From: Haemophilus parainfluenzae
GTDB taxonomy: Bacteria > Pseudomonadota > Gammaproteobacteria > Enterobacterales > Pasteurellaceae
Direction: 5' to 3'
NCBI RefSeq assembly: GCF_036288925.1
Contig: NZ_CP127167.1
Coordinates: 310,001-374,000, forward strand
Length of the DNA: 64,000 nucleotides
A program made the position numbers and the translations under genes. Under the pieces are notes generated by a model. It saw only the letters and a program-made list of their open reading frames with translations. It made no database searches and was not told where the DNA came from. Shown here one piece after another: positions 17,035 through 24,933 of this stretch (positions within the stretch are counted from its first letter, which is position 1; each line of letters opens with the position of its first letter).

Positions 17035-17505
17035 ATGAGTGCAAGCGGTTTAAAAGTAGAAGTCAATGACCAAGCCATCAATCGTTATCGTCCGATGATT
17101 ATTATTGCCGATGACAACATGACAGGCACAAGCGGTTATCAACGAGCCGACTGGGAGCGCAAACGCCGCCAAGCCGAAGGGCAAAAAGCCACTGCACGAG
17201 TGCAAGGCTGGTTCAAGCCTGACGGCACACTGTGGCTACCGAATGAACTAGTGGTACTCGATGCCCCACAATTTGGCATACATAAGGCTGAACGCCTGAT
17301 TGTCGATTGCACTTACACCTTAGATGAGAAAGGTACCATTACCGAAATGACCTTAATGCACCGTGATGCCTTTGATGAACCGGCTGATGACACCCTCGAT
17401 GATGTCAAAGACGGCAAAGGCAAGAAAGGGCAAAAAGGCAAATCAAAGAAAGCAAAAAAATCCGATAAAGATAATGTGAAAGAATTTACTGGCTTTGTCG
17501 AATAA
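17035..17505 (+). CDS. Baseplate hub gp44, C-terminal part with repeated tail
   Basis: A 156-residue protein matching the C-terminal third of Mu gp44: RPMIIIADDNMTGTSGYQRADWE, WKPDGTLW-like WFKPDGTLWLPNEL and the VDCTYTLDEKGTITEMTL strand. It ends with a Lys-rich stretch and KEFTGFVE, matching the tail of the upstream chain (KEFDGFTE). Translation is probably coupled across the 2-bp gap. The downstream gap carries a TTTAAA cluster. Confidence 0.78.
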   Translation: MSASGLKVEVNDQAINRYRPMIIIADDNMTGTSGYQRADWERKRRQAEGQKATARVQGWFKPDGTLWLPNELVVLDAPQFGIHKAERLIVDCTYTLDEKGTITEMTLMHRDAFDEPADDTLDDVKDGKGKKGQKGKSKKAKKSDKDNVKEFTGFVE

Positions 17506-17544
17506 TTTAAACAAGGTTTAAACAGGGTTTAAAAAGACTTTATG
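17506..17544 (+). repeat. TTTAAA boxes at 11-bp spacing, cluster 3
   Basis: TTTAAA at 17506, 17517 and 17528, then TTTATG at 17539, all exactly 11 bp apart. The last variant box contains the ATG (17542) of the spike gene. Spacers are purine-rich (CAAGG, CAGGG). Confidence 0.75.
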
Positions 17545-18090
17545 CAAGCAATAAATCGCATAATTGCCCCACTTAAACGAGGGCTACAACTACTGGTCAG
17601 TCGTGCGGTGGTGTCAGTGGTGAATGATGCCTACGCACGCCAAAATCTCCAGCTACGGCTGCAATCAGACGAAGTGGCCGATGATGTGGAACGCTTTCAA
17701 AACTACGGGCATTATTCTGTGCCTAAAGCCGGTGAAGCCATTGTGGTGTCTGTCGGTAGCAAACGTTCCCACTTGGTTGCCGTGGTGGTTGATGATAAAA
17801 GCGTGCGTCCTGCCGGCTTGATTGCTGGCGACAGCGTGTTGTATCATTTAGAAGGTCATCAACTGCGTTTAACCGAAAATGGTGAAGCGATCCTCTCGTG
17901 TAAAAAATTCACTATCGAAACTGACACTCTCGACTGTTCCGCACAACAAATCACGTTTGATAGTCCGCAAACGACCTTTACCGGCAACGTTGATATTATG
18001 GGAATATCAACAGCAACCGACCACCAGTCAAGCGGAATCAGCGGAAAAAACCACGACCACGAAAAACGTGTGGGCAAACCTGTTCCGTAA
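17542..18090 (+). CDS. Baseplate spike (Mu gp45/V-like)
   Basis: A 182-residue membrane-piercing spike. The N-terminal OB-like region (QNLQLRLQSDEVADDVERFQNYG) is followed by a beta-helix stem. The C-terminus carries a NHDHEK segment, matching the HxH iron-binding tip of Mu gp45 and P2 gpV. Positioned before gp46/gp47 as in Mu. A complete gene. Confidence 0.88.
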   Translation: MQAINRIIAPLKRGLQLLVSRAVVSVVNDAYARQNLQLRLQSDEVADDVERFQNYGHYSVPKAGEAIVVSVGSKRSHLVAVVVDDKSVRPAGLIAGDSVLYHLEGHQLRLTENGEAILSCKKFTIETDTLDCSAQQITFDSPQTTFTGNVDIMGISTATDHQSSGISGKNHDHEKRVGKPVP

Positions 18091-18098
18091 GGAGCAGT

Positions 18099-18506
18099 AT
18101 GTCAGATTTAGCCTTAACGTGGCACAATGGCGAAGGCGACTTGGTGCTAGACACTGAGTCGCTTTTGCTTGATGATACCCTTACCAACGCCATTATCATT
18201 AGCCTGTTCACCGATTTGCGTGTTGAGGGCGAACGTGGCTGGTGGGGCGATTCCTTTAATGACGGCTATCAAACAGGTTCAAAACTTTGGACATTAAGTC
18301 GCTCCAAACAACTTTATGAAATCCTTGACGACGCACAACTTTACGCCAGCCAAGCCTTGCAATGGTTGGTTGATGATGGTGTGGCAAAAAGCGTGCAAGT
18401 GATTGCCACCAATCCGCAAATGTCGGTCTTGCTGTTAGAAATCCTTGTGGTGTTGCCCGACGGGCGCACAGAACAACGCACCTTCCGTGCAAATTGGAGT
18501 CTCTAA
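18099..18506 (+). CDS. Baseplate protein gp46 (Mu W-like)
   Basis: A 135-residue gp46/W25-type baseplate wedge protein. The conserved start DTESLLLDDTLTNAIIISLFTDLR and the GWWGDSF motif identify the family. AAGGAG precedes ATG 18099 at a normal distance; the stop overlaps the next start. Confidence 0.9.
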   Translation: MSDLALTWHNGEGDLVLDTESLLLDDTLTNAIIISLFTDLRVEGERGWWGDSFNDGYQTGSKLWTLSRSKQLYEILDDAQLYASQALQWLVDDGVAKSVQVIATNPQMSVLLLEILVVLPDGRTEQRTFRANWSL

Positions 18507-19573
18507 TGGCATTTAATACCCCGACACTTTCAAGCCTGATTAAACAAGGCGAGCAACAGTTTCAGTATCGTTTCCCAACGCTTAAGCGACACAATGTGAT
18601 TGGCGTGATTAACCGCATTTGTGCAGCATTAAGCGCGGGCGAACATATGCACTTGGACTGGCTCGCACGCCAAATTATTCCAACTACAGCCGAAGAAGAC
18701 TATTTAATTGAATACTGCCTCTATAAAGGCATTGTACGCAAACAAGCCTCTACTGCCACAGGTGTGGTAACGGTGACAGCAGCCAACGATACTACAATCC
18801 CCGAAGGCACAGTGCTTGAAGACTCCAACACAGGGCTGACCTTTATCACCACCCAAGAAACCGTGGTAAAAGCCGGCACCGCTGATATTGCGGTGAAATG
18901 TGAAACCACAGGCGTGGATGGCAATTTGAAAGCCGGTACAAGCCTTTCGCTGACTTCTGCGATTTTAGGCTTATTACCCACCGCAACCGTCAAGGCAATG
19001 AGTGGTGGCGCAGATATTGAGTCGCTCTCGCGTTTATTAGCTCGCTTAATTTACCGTGTGCAAAACCCACCGGCAAACGGTGCGCCCCACGATTATGTAC
19101 GCTGGGCGACCGAAGTGTCAGGCGTAACCCGTGCTTGGTGTTTTGAACGCTACTTAGGGGGTGGCTCGGTGGGTGTGGCTTTCGCTTGTGATGATCGTGA
19201 AGACATTTTACCCACCGCTGAAGACATTGCCCGTGTGCGTGCTTACATCACTGGGCATAAAAACGAAGCCACCGGACAATTTGAGGGTATGCCGGCAAAT
19301 GTGGAACTCTATGTGTTCGCACCACAGTTTCAAGCGGTCAATTTTAAAATCCGTCTTGCACCTGATACTCCAACGCTACGCCAAGCAGTACGCAAGAGCC
19401 TTTCTGCTTATCTTGCTAATGCTGGTGTGGGCGCATTGCTTTATCTCTCCCAAATTCGAGCCACCGTCTCCAACACCGCAGGCGAAGTCGATAACAGCGT
19501 GATTTTTCCGACCGCAGATGTGCAATTGTTAAGCGATAACATCGCCACCCTAGGAGACATCGAATGGCTATGA
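18506..19573 (+). CDS. Baseplate protein J-like (Mu gp47)
   Basis: A 355-residue baseplate J family wedge protein. The N-terminus [19 protein letters not shown], the region [24 protein letters not shown] and the [20 protein letters not shown] motif are characteristic. The start at 18506 overlaps the previous stop. The end overlaps gp48 by 10 bp. Confidence 0.92.
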   Translation: MAFNTPTLSSLIKQGEQQFQYRFPTLKRHNVIGVINRICAALSAGEHMHLDWLARQIIPTTAEEDYLIEYCLYKGIVRKQASTATGVVTVTAANDTTIPEGTVLEDSNTGLTFITTQETVVKAGTADIAVKCETTGVDGNLKAGTSLSLTSAILGLLPTATVKAMSGGADIESLSRLLARLIYRVQNPPANGAPHDYVRWATEVSGVTRAWCFERYLGGGSVGVAFACDDREDILPTAEDIARVRAYITGHKNEATGQFEGMPANVELYVFAPQFQAVNFKIRLAPDTPTLRQAVRKSLSAYLANAGVGALLYLSQIRATVSNTAGEVDNSVIFPTADVQLLSDNIATLGDIEWL

Positions 19574-20130
19574 CCCACGTTCAGTATTTAGATGCGGCGA
19601 TTAAGTTGCTCCCCGTGGGTTTAGCGTGGAAACGGGCACTAGACAGCAACCTTGCCAAGGTGCTTGCCGTGCGTTGCGACCAACTAGTGGAAGTCAATGG
19701 CAAAGCCCACGACCTCATCAAAGAGCGTATGCCAGGGCAAGCCACGTTACTGCTGGAAGAATGGGAAAGTTTCTTTGGATTGCCTGAAGCAGGACGACAA
19801 ATTGTTGGTAAAAGCATTGCTGAACGCCAAGCACAGGTAAAAGAGAAAGAGGAAGAGTTAGGCTCTAGTAGCAAAATCTACCTCGAAGAAGCGGCAAAGC
19901 GTGCCGGTTATCAAATTGAGATCGTCAATTACTATCCGCACCACTGCTTGCGTGATTGCCTTTACCCACTCTATGAATATGAAAATGCGTGGCGAATTTT
20001 CATCTACACCGAAAAATTGCCGACCAACCCCACCGATGAGGTGGATAGAAACCAAGAATTGCAACAAATCTTAAAGCGTTACTGCAACGCTGATATTGAG
20101 ATGGTATTTATTTATAAGGACACCGCTTAA
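19564..20130 (+). CDS. DUF2313 baseplate/tail protein (Mu gp48-like)
   Basis: A 188-residue YmfQ/DUF2313 protein linking baseplate wedges to the fibres. Visible family features: [20 protein letters not shown] near the N-terminus, [10 protein letters not shown] and [22 protein letters not shown]. The stop overlaps the tail fibre start. Confidence 0.88.
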   Translation: MAMTHVQYLDAAIKLLPVGLAWKRALDSNLAKVLAVRCDQLVEVNGKAHDLIKERMPGQATLLLEEWESFFGLPEAGRQIVGKSIAERQAQVKEKEEELGSSSKIYLEEAAKRAGYQIEIVNYYPHHCLRDCLYPLYEYENAWRIFIYTEKLPTNPTDEVDRNQELQQILKRYCNADIEMVFIYKDTA

Positions 20131-22499
20131 TGTACGCACTAGATAACAAATCCGGCATTAAACAAATGCCCGAAATCCCGGAAGTCTTCAGCAAAGAACC
20201 ACTTTGGTTTACCGAAGGGCGTGATGGCAACGACCCAAGTTACCCAGGTGCGCACTGGTTTAACATTATCCAAGCTGAATTGCTGAATGTGTTGAAAGAA
20301 GCCGGTATCGAACCTAATAAAACCGACCTTACTCAATTAGCCAAAGCCTTGCAAGTGCTATCGGGTCAAGTGGAAAGCATTGATGCACTGCGTGAGTTTG
20401 AGCCCACCCGAGAAGGACAACGCGTTGTAGTTAAAATGCCCCAAAGCCAATTTGGTTTTGGTTATGCTGTTTACTATTATGATGCCATTGATAATAAGAG
20501 TGCTGACAACAATGGCACCACTATTGTTACAAACAGCGGTAAACGCTGGAAACATCTTGAGCGAACTGGTGGTGGTAACGTTATTTTAGGTGCTGAAAGT
20601 GGTGGTCGTACAATTACCCAAGTAAGTGATCACAATAACCTAGTTGTTATTGGGCGTAAAGCAGCCGCGAATTTAACAAATGCTTATGAAAGTATTGCAA
20701 TAGGCAGTAGAGCGCTAGGTACTGCACAGGTTACACGAGATAACATTGCTATTGGAGCAGATAGTTTATACAACGTAAATGCAGACACCCCTTGGTATAG
20801 TCAATCACAAGTTAATGGTACGCGTAATATCGGTATCGGTGGTAATGCTGGTCGAGGAATTACAAGTGGCTATTCTAATATCGCTATTGGACGTAATGCT
20901 GGGCAAAACCTCGAATCTGGCTCATTAAATGTGGCATTAGGAGCTGGTGCAATTGGAGGTATTGTTCCCATTGGCTTTAGTGGAGACATCGAACATGCTC
21001 ATCCATCCAAAATCAAAGAAAGTGTAGCGGTCGGCGTTAATGCCCTAAATCAATATATTGCCTCATCAAGTAGCGTAGCTGTTGGTGCGTATGCTGCGGA
21101 AAAGCTGAAAAAAGGATTATACAACACCGCCATCGGATTCGGCTCACTCAAAGAACTTGAGGCCGATATCGCCCCTAACGGTGGGAGTATATTGTGGCAA
21201 GGTAATCAACAAGGAACATACAGTCAAAATGGCAATGTAATCACTTTAACTTTTGACAATCTGCAAGGTGCTGATGTTAACTGCATTGTTGGCGTTAGAT
21301 TGTTGGATGGTGCGGCTAAAACGCTTTTGAATGATGTAGTCCCCGCAAAGGTATTAAGCAAAACTGGTAATACTATCACAATACAATCATCAAAAAGCCT
21401 TAATACATCAGGTCAGGCAGAACTACGTTATGTTTACAGTAATACCGATGTTGGTGTGCTTGATACTAACCATAATACAGCAGTTGGTTTTGCTGCAATG
21501 AATAAAGCCACACGCGCTGGATTTTCGGTCGCCATTGGCGCGCATGCCCTAAAATTAGGGCATAGCTTATCCAGAGCCATTGCAATAGGGGCTAGCGCTT
21601 TTGAGCGAGGTAATCACACTAAAAGCATTGGTATCGGTTCGCACGCTGCTAATACTGCGAATACTAACAACGCCATTGTGATTGGTGTGAGCGCTATGGC
21701 AAACGCAAGCGAAGTCAATAACTCAATTATTATTGGCAATGATATCGGCGCGACTGGATCAGTTAACAATAAACTTGCAATTGGCAGTGGTTTTACGGGG
21801 GATTTACACAATAACCGTTACGGCATCAACATCCCTTTAAATCAAAATCCATTAGCAAACTTACATGTGCGACCGAAAGGTAGCCGAGGAAGCGGAAGAT
21901 CACAACCTGTTGATGGATTGTTAGTTGAGCATTCAGGTGTGGCTGTAGCGAAAATCGATGGTGGAAGCGGTGCTGATTTAGACCTTGTTAAAGGCGATGA
22001 TCTGAAATTTAGTATTCGATATCGAGCTGATAGCGATCTCACAACTATTATGGTAGGCAATGAGCATAGTTGGAAATTTTCAGGTTCGCACGAGTTATTC
22101 CCGGATAAAGATAATGTTAATGCCATTGGCAGACCATCCAGACGCTTAAAAAGTGTTTATGTAACCTCTCCTGATAAGCAGGAAAACGGAGATAAAGCAA
22201 TTACAGCAAAATGGTTTAGAGACCAATTTTCTCAAAATCTTGTTGCGAATAACGGCTGGCGCATTTTACCAAATGGTGAAATTGAGCAGTGGGGATTTTT
22301 AGATTTTCCAGAGCGAACATCACAAGCAACAATTCATTTTCCGATTGCATTCAATGAATGTTTTTTTGTAATCCCCATTGATATTAGTAATTCTGCAAGT
22401 GTTGTTGGTCTCAGTGTAGGAAATGTAAACAATACAAGTGCAACCATTAACAGTACAAAATATGCCGGCGGCATTAAATGGTATGCAAAGGGGAGATAA
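20130..22499 (+). CDS. Tail fibre with YadA-like head repeats
   Basis: A 789-residue fibre replacing Mu S. Residues 1-100 form the baseplate-attachment region (WFTEGRDGNDPSYPGAHWFN). From about 165 to 345 and 445 to 540 run 14-residue-scale repeats such as ESIAIGSRAL, DNIAIGADSL, SNIAIGRNAG and SVAVGAYAA, the SxAxG pattern of YadA adhesin heads, which fold as a trimeric left-handed beta-roll. A beta-rich insert lies at about 350-443. The C-terminus (NGWRILPNGEIEQWGFLDF...) resembles the gp53-like receptor-binding tip. No invertible alternative fibre or Gin-type invertase is seen. Confidence 0.88.
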   Translation: MYALDNKSGIKQMPEIPEVFSKEPLWFTEGRDGNDPSYPGAHWFNIIQAELLNVLKEAGIEPNKTDLTQLAKALQVLSGQVESIDALREFEPTREGQRVVVKMPQSQFGFGYAVYYYDAIDNKSADNNGTTIVTNSGKRWKHLERTGGGNVILGAESGGRTITQVSDHNNLVVIGRKAAANLTNAYESIAIGSRALGTAQVTRDNIAIGADSLYNVNADTPWYSQSQVNGTRNIGIGGNAGRGITSGYSNIAIGRNAGQNLESGSLNVALGAGAIGGIVPIGFSGDIEHAHPSKIKESVAVGVNALNQYIASSSSVAVGAYAAEKLKKGLYNTAIGFGSLKELEADIAPNGGSILWQGNQQGTYSQNGNVITLTFDNLQGADVNCIVGVRLLDGAAKTLLNDVVPAKVLSKTGNTITIQSSKSLNTSGQAELRYVYSNTDVGVLDTNHNTAVGFAAMNKATRAGFSVAIGAHALKLGHSLSRAIAIGASAFERGNHTKSIGIGSHAANTANTNNAIVIGVSAMANASEVNNSIIIGNDIGATGSVNNKLAIGSGFTGDLHNNRYGINIPLNQNPLANLHVRPKGSRGSGRSQPVDGLLVEHSGVAVAKIDGGSGADLDLVKGDDLKFSIRYRADSDLTTIMVGNEHSWKFSGSHELFPDKDNVNAIGRPSRRLKSVYVTSPDKQENGDKAITAKWFRDQFSQNLVANNGWRILPNGEIEQWGFLDFPERTSQATIHFPIAFNECFFVIPIDISNSASVVGLSVGNVNNTSATINSTKYAGGIKWYAKGR

Positions 22500-22501
22500 C
22501 A

Positions 22502-23131
22502 ATGAATTATTTTTATGACGTAGAAAATCAATGCTTTCTTGTTGAGGGTATTCACAGTATTCCCCAAGATGCGATTTCGGTGCGAGAAAGCGAATATCAG
22601 TTTTTAGTTGATGGTCGAGCCAAAGGTCGAGAAATTATCCTTTTTAATAATAATCTGACATTAAGCAATGTGAGACCTTCAGACTGCTATGACTTAATAA
22701 ATAATCAATGGGTGTTGAATAAAGAAAAACTTAGTCAGAAACTTATTTTAGAGCGCGACAAAATCCGCCAAGCAATCAACACTAAACGCGACCAAACCGA
22801 TGCAAGCGGTGTATTTGTGCCCCAACTTGGCAAGTGGGTTGATTCGAACGATAAGGCTTACCAAAACATTTTAGGTGTTAAAGCAAGCCTTGATTTGCTC
22901 GGCGATATGGAGATTGAGTGGACATGGGCGGACAACACTAGCAGCACCATCAACCGCCAAACATTAGCCGTAATCGTGGGCGCATTACTGCAAGCCAAAC
23001 AAGCTAACCACGCCAATGCAATTAAACACAAAGAGGCAGTAATGTTGGTAGACAATCCGCTTGAGTATGATTATTCAACGGGCTGGACTAAAACCTATAC
23101 TGATTTTATCAAGGAGCAAGGTAATGAGTAA
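22502..23131 (+). CDS. Tail fibre assembly-like protein (DUF4376-type C-terminus)
   Basis: A 209-residue protein after the fibre gene. It begins MNYFYDVENQCFLVEGIHSIP, followed by a DUF4376-like helical region (ERDKIRQAINTKRDQTDASGV ... WTWADNTSSTINRQTL). Proteins of this shape are annotated as fibre assembly or fibre-associated in Pasteurellaceae Mu-like phages. The start at 22502 lies 2 bp after the fibre stop. The 3' end overlaps the next gene by 8 bp. Confidence 0.75.
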   Translation: MNYFYDVENQCFLVEGIHSIPQDAISVRESEYQFLVDGRAKGREIILFNNNLTLSNVRPSDCYDLINNQWVLNKEKLSQKLILERDKIRQAINTKRDQTDASGVFVPQLGKWVDSNDKAYQNILGVKASLDLLGDMEIEWTWADNTSSTINRQTLAVIVGALLQAKQANHANAIKHKEAVMLVDNPLEYDYSTGWTKTYTDFIKEQGNE

Positions 23132-23561
23132 GATTTCTCTCGCTATGTACAAAGCCCGTGGTAATTGGGTCGATAAAATTATCCGCTTGTTTACGGGTAA
23201 ACCTTATAGCCATTGCGAGGTGGCAATCAAAACAGGTTTAAGCGTTTACCAATGCTATTCCTCAAGCCCTCGTGATGGTGGTGTACGTGTAAAAACAATG
23301 CGACTACCAGCGGATAAGTGGGATTTAATCCCAGTACACACAGATTCAGACATTGTGGACTTTTTTCAGCGTACTGGTGGCAAAAAATACGATTTTATCG
23401 GGGCAATTGGTTGCGTGTTACCGTTTAAGCAAAAGCCAAGTCGATATTATTGTAGTGAGTGGTGTTATGAGGCAATTTTGGGCGAAGCCCCGAAAAAGGC
23501 GTTAAGCCCGAATAAACTAGCTGAGTTGATAAAAGGAGGGTTTACCCTGCACAAAGTTTAG
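23124..23561 (+). CDS. YiiX/YebB-like papain-fold (NlpC/P60 clan) protein
   Basis: A 145-residue protein with the permuted papain-like layout of the YiiX/YebB group: a His in PYSHCEVAIKTG (about residue 30) and a Cys in RYYCSEWCYEAI (about residue 114), with acidic and glycine-rich segments between (YDFIGAIGCVLPF). Members may cleave amide or lipid bonds; the substrate here is unknown. AAGGAG precedes ATG 23124. Placed last in the tail module, it may act on the cell envelope or on virion proteins. Confidence 0.75.
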   Translation: MSKISLAMYKARGNWVDKIIRLFTGKPYSHCEVAIKTGLSVYQCYSSSPRDGGVRVKTMRLPADKWDLIPVHTDSDIVDFFQRTGGKKYDFIGAIGCVLPFKQKPSRYYCSEWCYEAILGEAPKKALSPNKLAELIKGGFTLHKV

Positions 23562-23576
23562 TTCAAAAAAAGAAAA

Positions 23577-23677
23577 GACGGCGATAATAACGGCACGGCA
23601 ATGCGCGTTATTACCAGCTACGCAGAACATGCCTGCATATAGCCATACGCCGCCTACCTTGCGCAAGGCGGGCGGAT
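23577..23677 (+). ncRNA. Structured RNA upstream of com, C4-antisense-RNA-like
   Basis: Three hairpins lie in about 100 nt. TAATAACG/CGTTATTA (23585-23592 with 23606-23613) extends by GCA/TGC. GCTA-GCAG/CTGC-TAGC spans 23617-23643. CCGCCTACCTT/AAGGCGGGCGG with loop GCGC (23650-23675) has one mismatch and one wobble. CGGCG at 23579 can also close the first two by pairing with CGCCG at 23648-23652, which excludes the third hairpin. One frame reads TPPTLRKAGGL, a peptide I associate with the phage Ash/Icd-C4 regions. Class assignment is inference. Confidence 0.5.
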
Positions 23678-23707
23678 TGTAACAAATCTTTTAATTATGG
23701 AGAATAT

Positions 23708-23827
23708 ATGCAGTCAATTAAAACAATCCGTTGCACATTTTGTAACAAATTATTGGCGAAAGTGGGTACAGTTGGTTATTTAGAAATCAAATGCCCACGC
23801 TGCAAAGTAATTAACTTTACTAAATAA
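23708..23827 (+). CDS. com: Com-like zinc finger translational activator
   Basis: A 39-residue protein with two CxxC pairs (C9, C12, C29, C32) matching phage Mu Com: IRCTFCNKLLAKVG ... YLEIKCPRCKVIN. In Mu, Com binds the mom mRNA and opens a hairpin that hides its start site. Here the gene sits at the same place, next to the right end, but the gene after it encodes an adenine methyltransferase. GGAG lies 5 bp before the ATG. Confidence 0.87.
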   Translation: MQSIKTIRCTFCNKLLAKVGTVGYLEIKCPRCKVINFTK

Positions 23828-23864
23828 CTTAATTTGAGTGTCGGAATACCTTGAGTATCAGAAC

Positions 23865-23887
23865 GCCATAGAAGGAAAAACTATGGC
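23865..23887 (+). promoter_or_regulatory. Translation-blocking hairpin at methyltransferase start
   Basis: GCCATAG (23865-23871) pairs perfectly with CTATGGC (23881-23887). The 9-nt loop is AAGGAAAAA, so the Shine-Dalgarno AAGGA sits in the loop and the ATG (23883) sits in the stem. A weaker ATAC/GTAT hairpin lies just upstream (about 23845-23858) and could be the Com-binding site. The layout parallels the Mu mom leader controlled by Com. Confidence 0.7.
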
Positions 23888-24728
23888 AAACAAAAAAACT
23901 TTTAAACAAGCCCCGCTACCGTTTATCGGGCAAAAAAGAATGTTTTTAAAACACGTGGAAATTGTGTTAAACAAACACATTGATGGAGAAGGTGATGGTT
24001 GGACGATTGTGGACGTATTTGGAGGTAGTGGCTTGTTAAGCCATACCGCCAAGCGACTGAAGCCAAAAGCAACCGTAATTTATAACGATTTTGATGGCTA
24101 CGCCGAACGATTAAAGCACATTGACGACATCAACAGATTACGCCAAATTATCTTTAATTACTTACACGGTATTATACCAAAAAACGGACGATTAAGCAAA
24201 GAAATTAAAGCAGAAATTATCAATAAAATCAATGATTTCAAGGGTTATAAAGACCTGAACTGTTTAGCTTCTTGGTTATTATTTTCTGGACAGCAAGTTG
24301 GCAGTATTGAGGCGTTATTTGCCAAAGATTTTTGGCATTGTGTGCGCCAAAGCGATTACCCAACGGCTGAGGGCTATTTAGATGGCATTGAGGTTATAAG
24401 TGAGTCGTTCCATAAGCTAATCCCCCGCTATCAAAATCAAGAAAAGGTGCTACTATTACTTGATCCACCTTATTTATGCACTCGCCAAGAGAGCTACAAA
24501 CAAGGCACTTACTTTGATTTAATTGATTTTTTACGGCTAATCAATTTGACGAAGCCACCTTATATCTTCTTCAGTAGCACGAAAAGTGAGTTTATCCGTT
24601 ATTTGGACTATATGCAGGAGAGTAAAACGGATAATTGGGAGTCGTTTGAAGGATATGAACGAATTGTAGTTAAAGCATCTGCTTCCAAAGATGGGATTTA
24701 TGAAGATAATATGATTTATAAGTTCTAA
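23883..24728 (+). CDS. D12-class DNA adenine methyltransferase in mom position
   Basis: A 281-residue N6-adenine methyltransferase of the Dam/D12 class. Motif X-like PFIGQKRMF lies at the N-terminus, the AdoMet motif DVFGGSGLLSH at about residue 40, and the catalytic DPPY in LLLLDPPYLCTR at about residue 195. ATG 23883 with GAAGGA is preferred over GTG 23838, which lacks a ribosome-binding site. Located after com, it probably modifies phage DNA late in infection to evade restriction. It ends just before the TTTAAA cluster and the phage right end. Confidence 0.87.
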   Translation: MANKKTFKQAPLPFIGQKRMFLKHVEIVLNKHIDGEGDGWTIVDVFGGSGLLSHTAKRLKPKATVIYNDFDGYAERLKHIDDINRLRQIIFNYLHGIIPKNGRLSKEIKAEIINKINDFKGYKDLNCLASWLLFSGQQVGSIEALFAKDFWHCVRQSDYPTAEGYLDGIEVISESFHKLIPRYQNQEKVLLLLDPPYLCTRQESYKQGTYFDLIDFLRLINLTKPPYIFFSSTKSEFIRYLDYMQESKTDNWESFEGYERIVVKASASKDGIYEDNMIYKF

Positions 24729-24729
24729 A

Positions 24730-24757
24730 TTTAAACCTCCTTTAAAGACCGTTTAAA
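24730..24757 (+). repeat. TTTAAA boxes at 11-bp spacing, cluster 4
   Basis: TTTAAA at 24730, 24741 and 24752, each exactly 11 bp apart, immediately after the methyltransferase stop and before the prophage end. This cluster has no gene start after it, so the pattern is not simply a ribosome-binding feature. Confidence 0.75.
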
Positions 24758-24765
24758 TATACAAA

Positions 24766-24848
24766 TGAGCCATTAAAACAACGAAAAAATCTCAAGGTTT
24801 TATTTTCGCAGTTTTAATGGCTTTTTTTCGCAGTTTTTTTGGCTCGCA
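24766..24848 (+). mobile_element. Mu-like prophage right end with transposase-site repeats
   Basis: Two copies of TTTTCGCAG start at 24803 and 24825, 22 bp apart, matching the 22-bp pitch of MuA sites R1/R2. Read inward from the end they give ACTGCGAAAA, close to the CGAAA core of MuA sites. An inverted related site lies at 24766-24788 (GAGCCATTAAAAC). The end is placed at the CA at about 24848 (GGCTCGCA); the exact base is uncertain and the left end is outside the window. Confidence 0.6.
24769..24828 (+). terminator. Terminator of the com-methyltransferase transcript
   Basis: A perfect 11-bp inverted repeat GCCATTAAAAC (24769-24779)/GTTTTAATGGC (24811-24821) with a 31-nt loop, followed by seven T. 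It is built from the two inverted transposase-site copies. Long loop, so efficiency is uncertain. Confidence 0.5.
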
Positions 24849-24933
24849 ACATAGGCGTATGATGACTATCAGTTTTACATAAACCCTAAATTTATTTAGG
24901 TAAATATATTATTTCTATTTAATAGGAGATTGA

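Noticed and set aside
23838..23882. GTG start extending the methyltransferase by 15 residues
   Set aside because: No Shine-Dalgarno, and the ATG at 23883 has a strong one within a conserved-looking regulatory hairpin.
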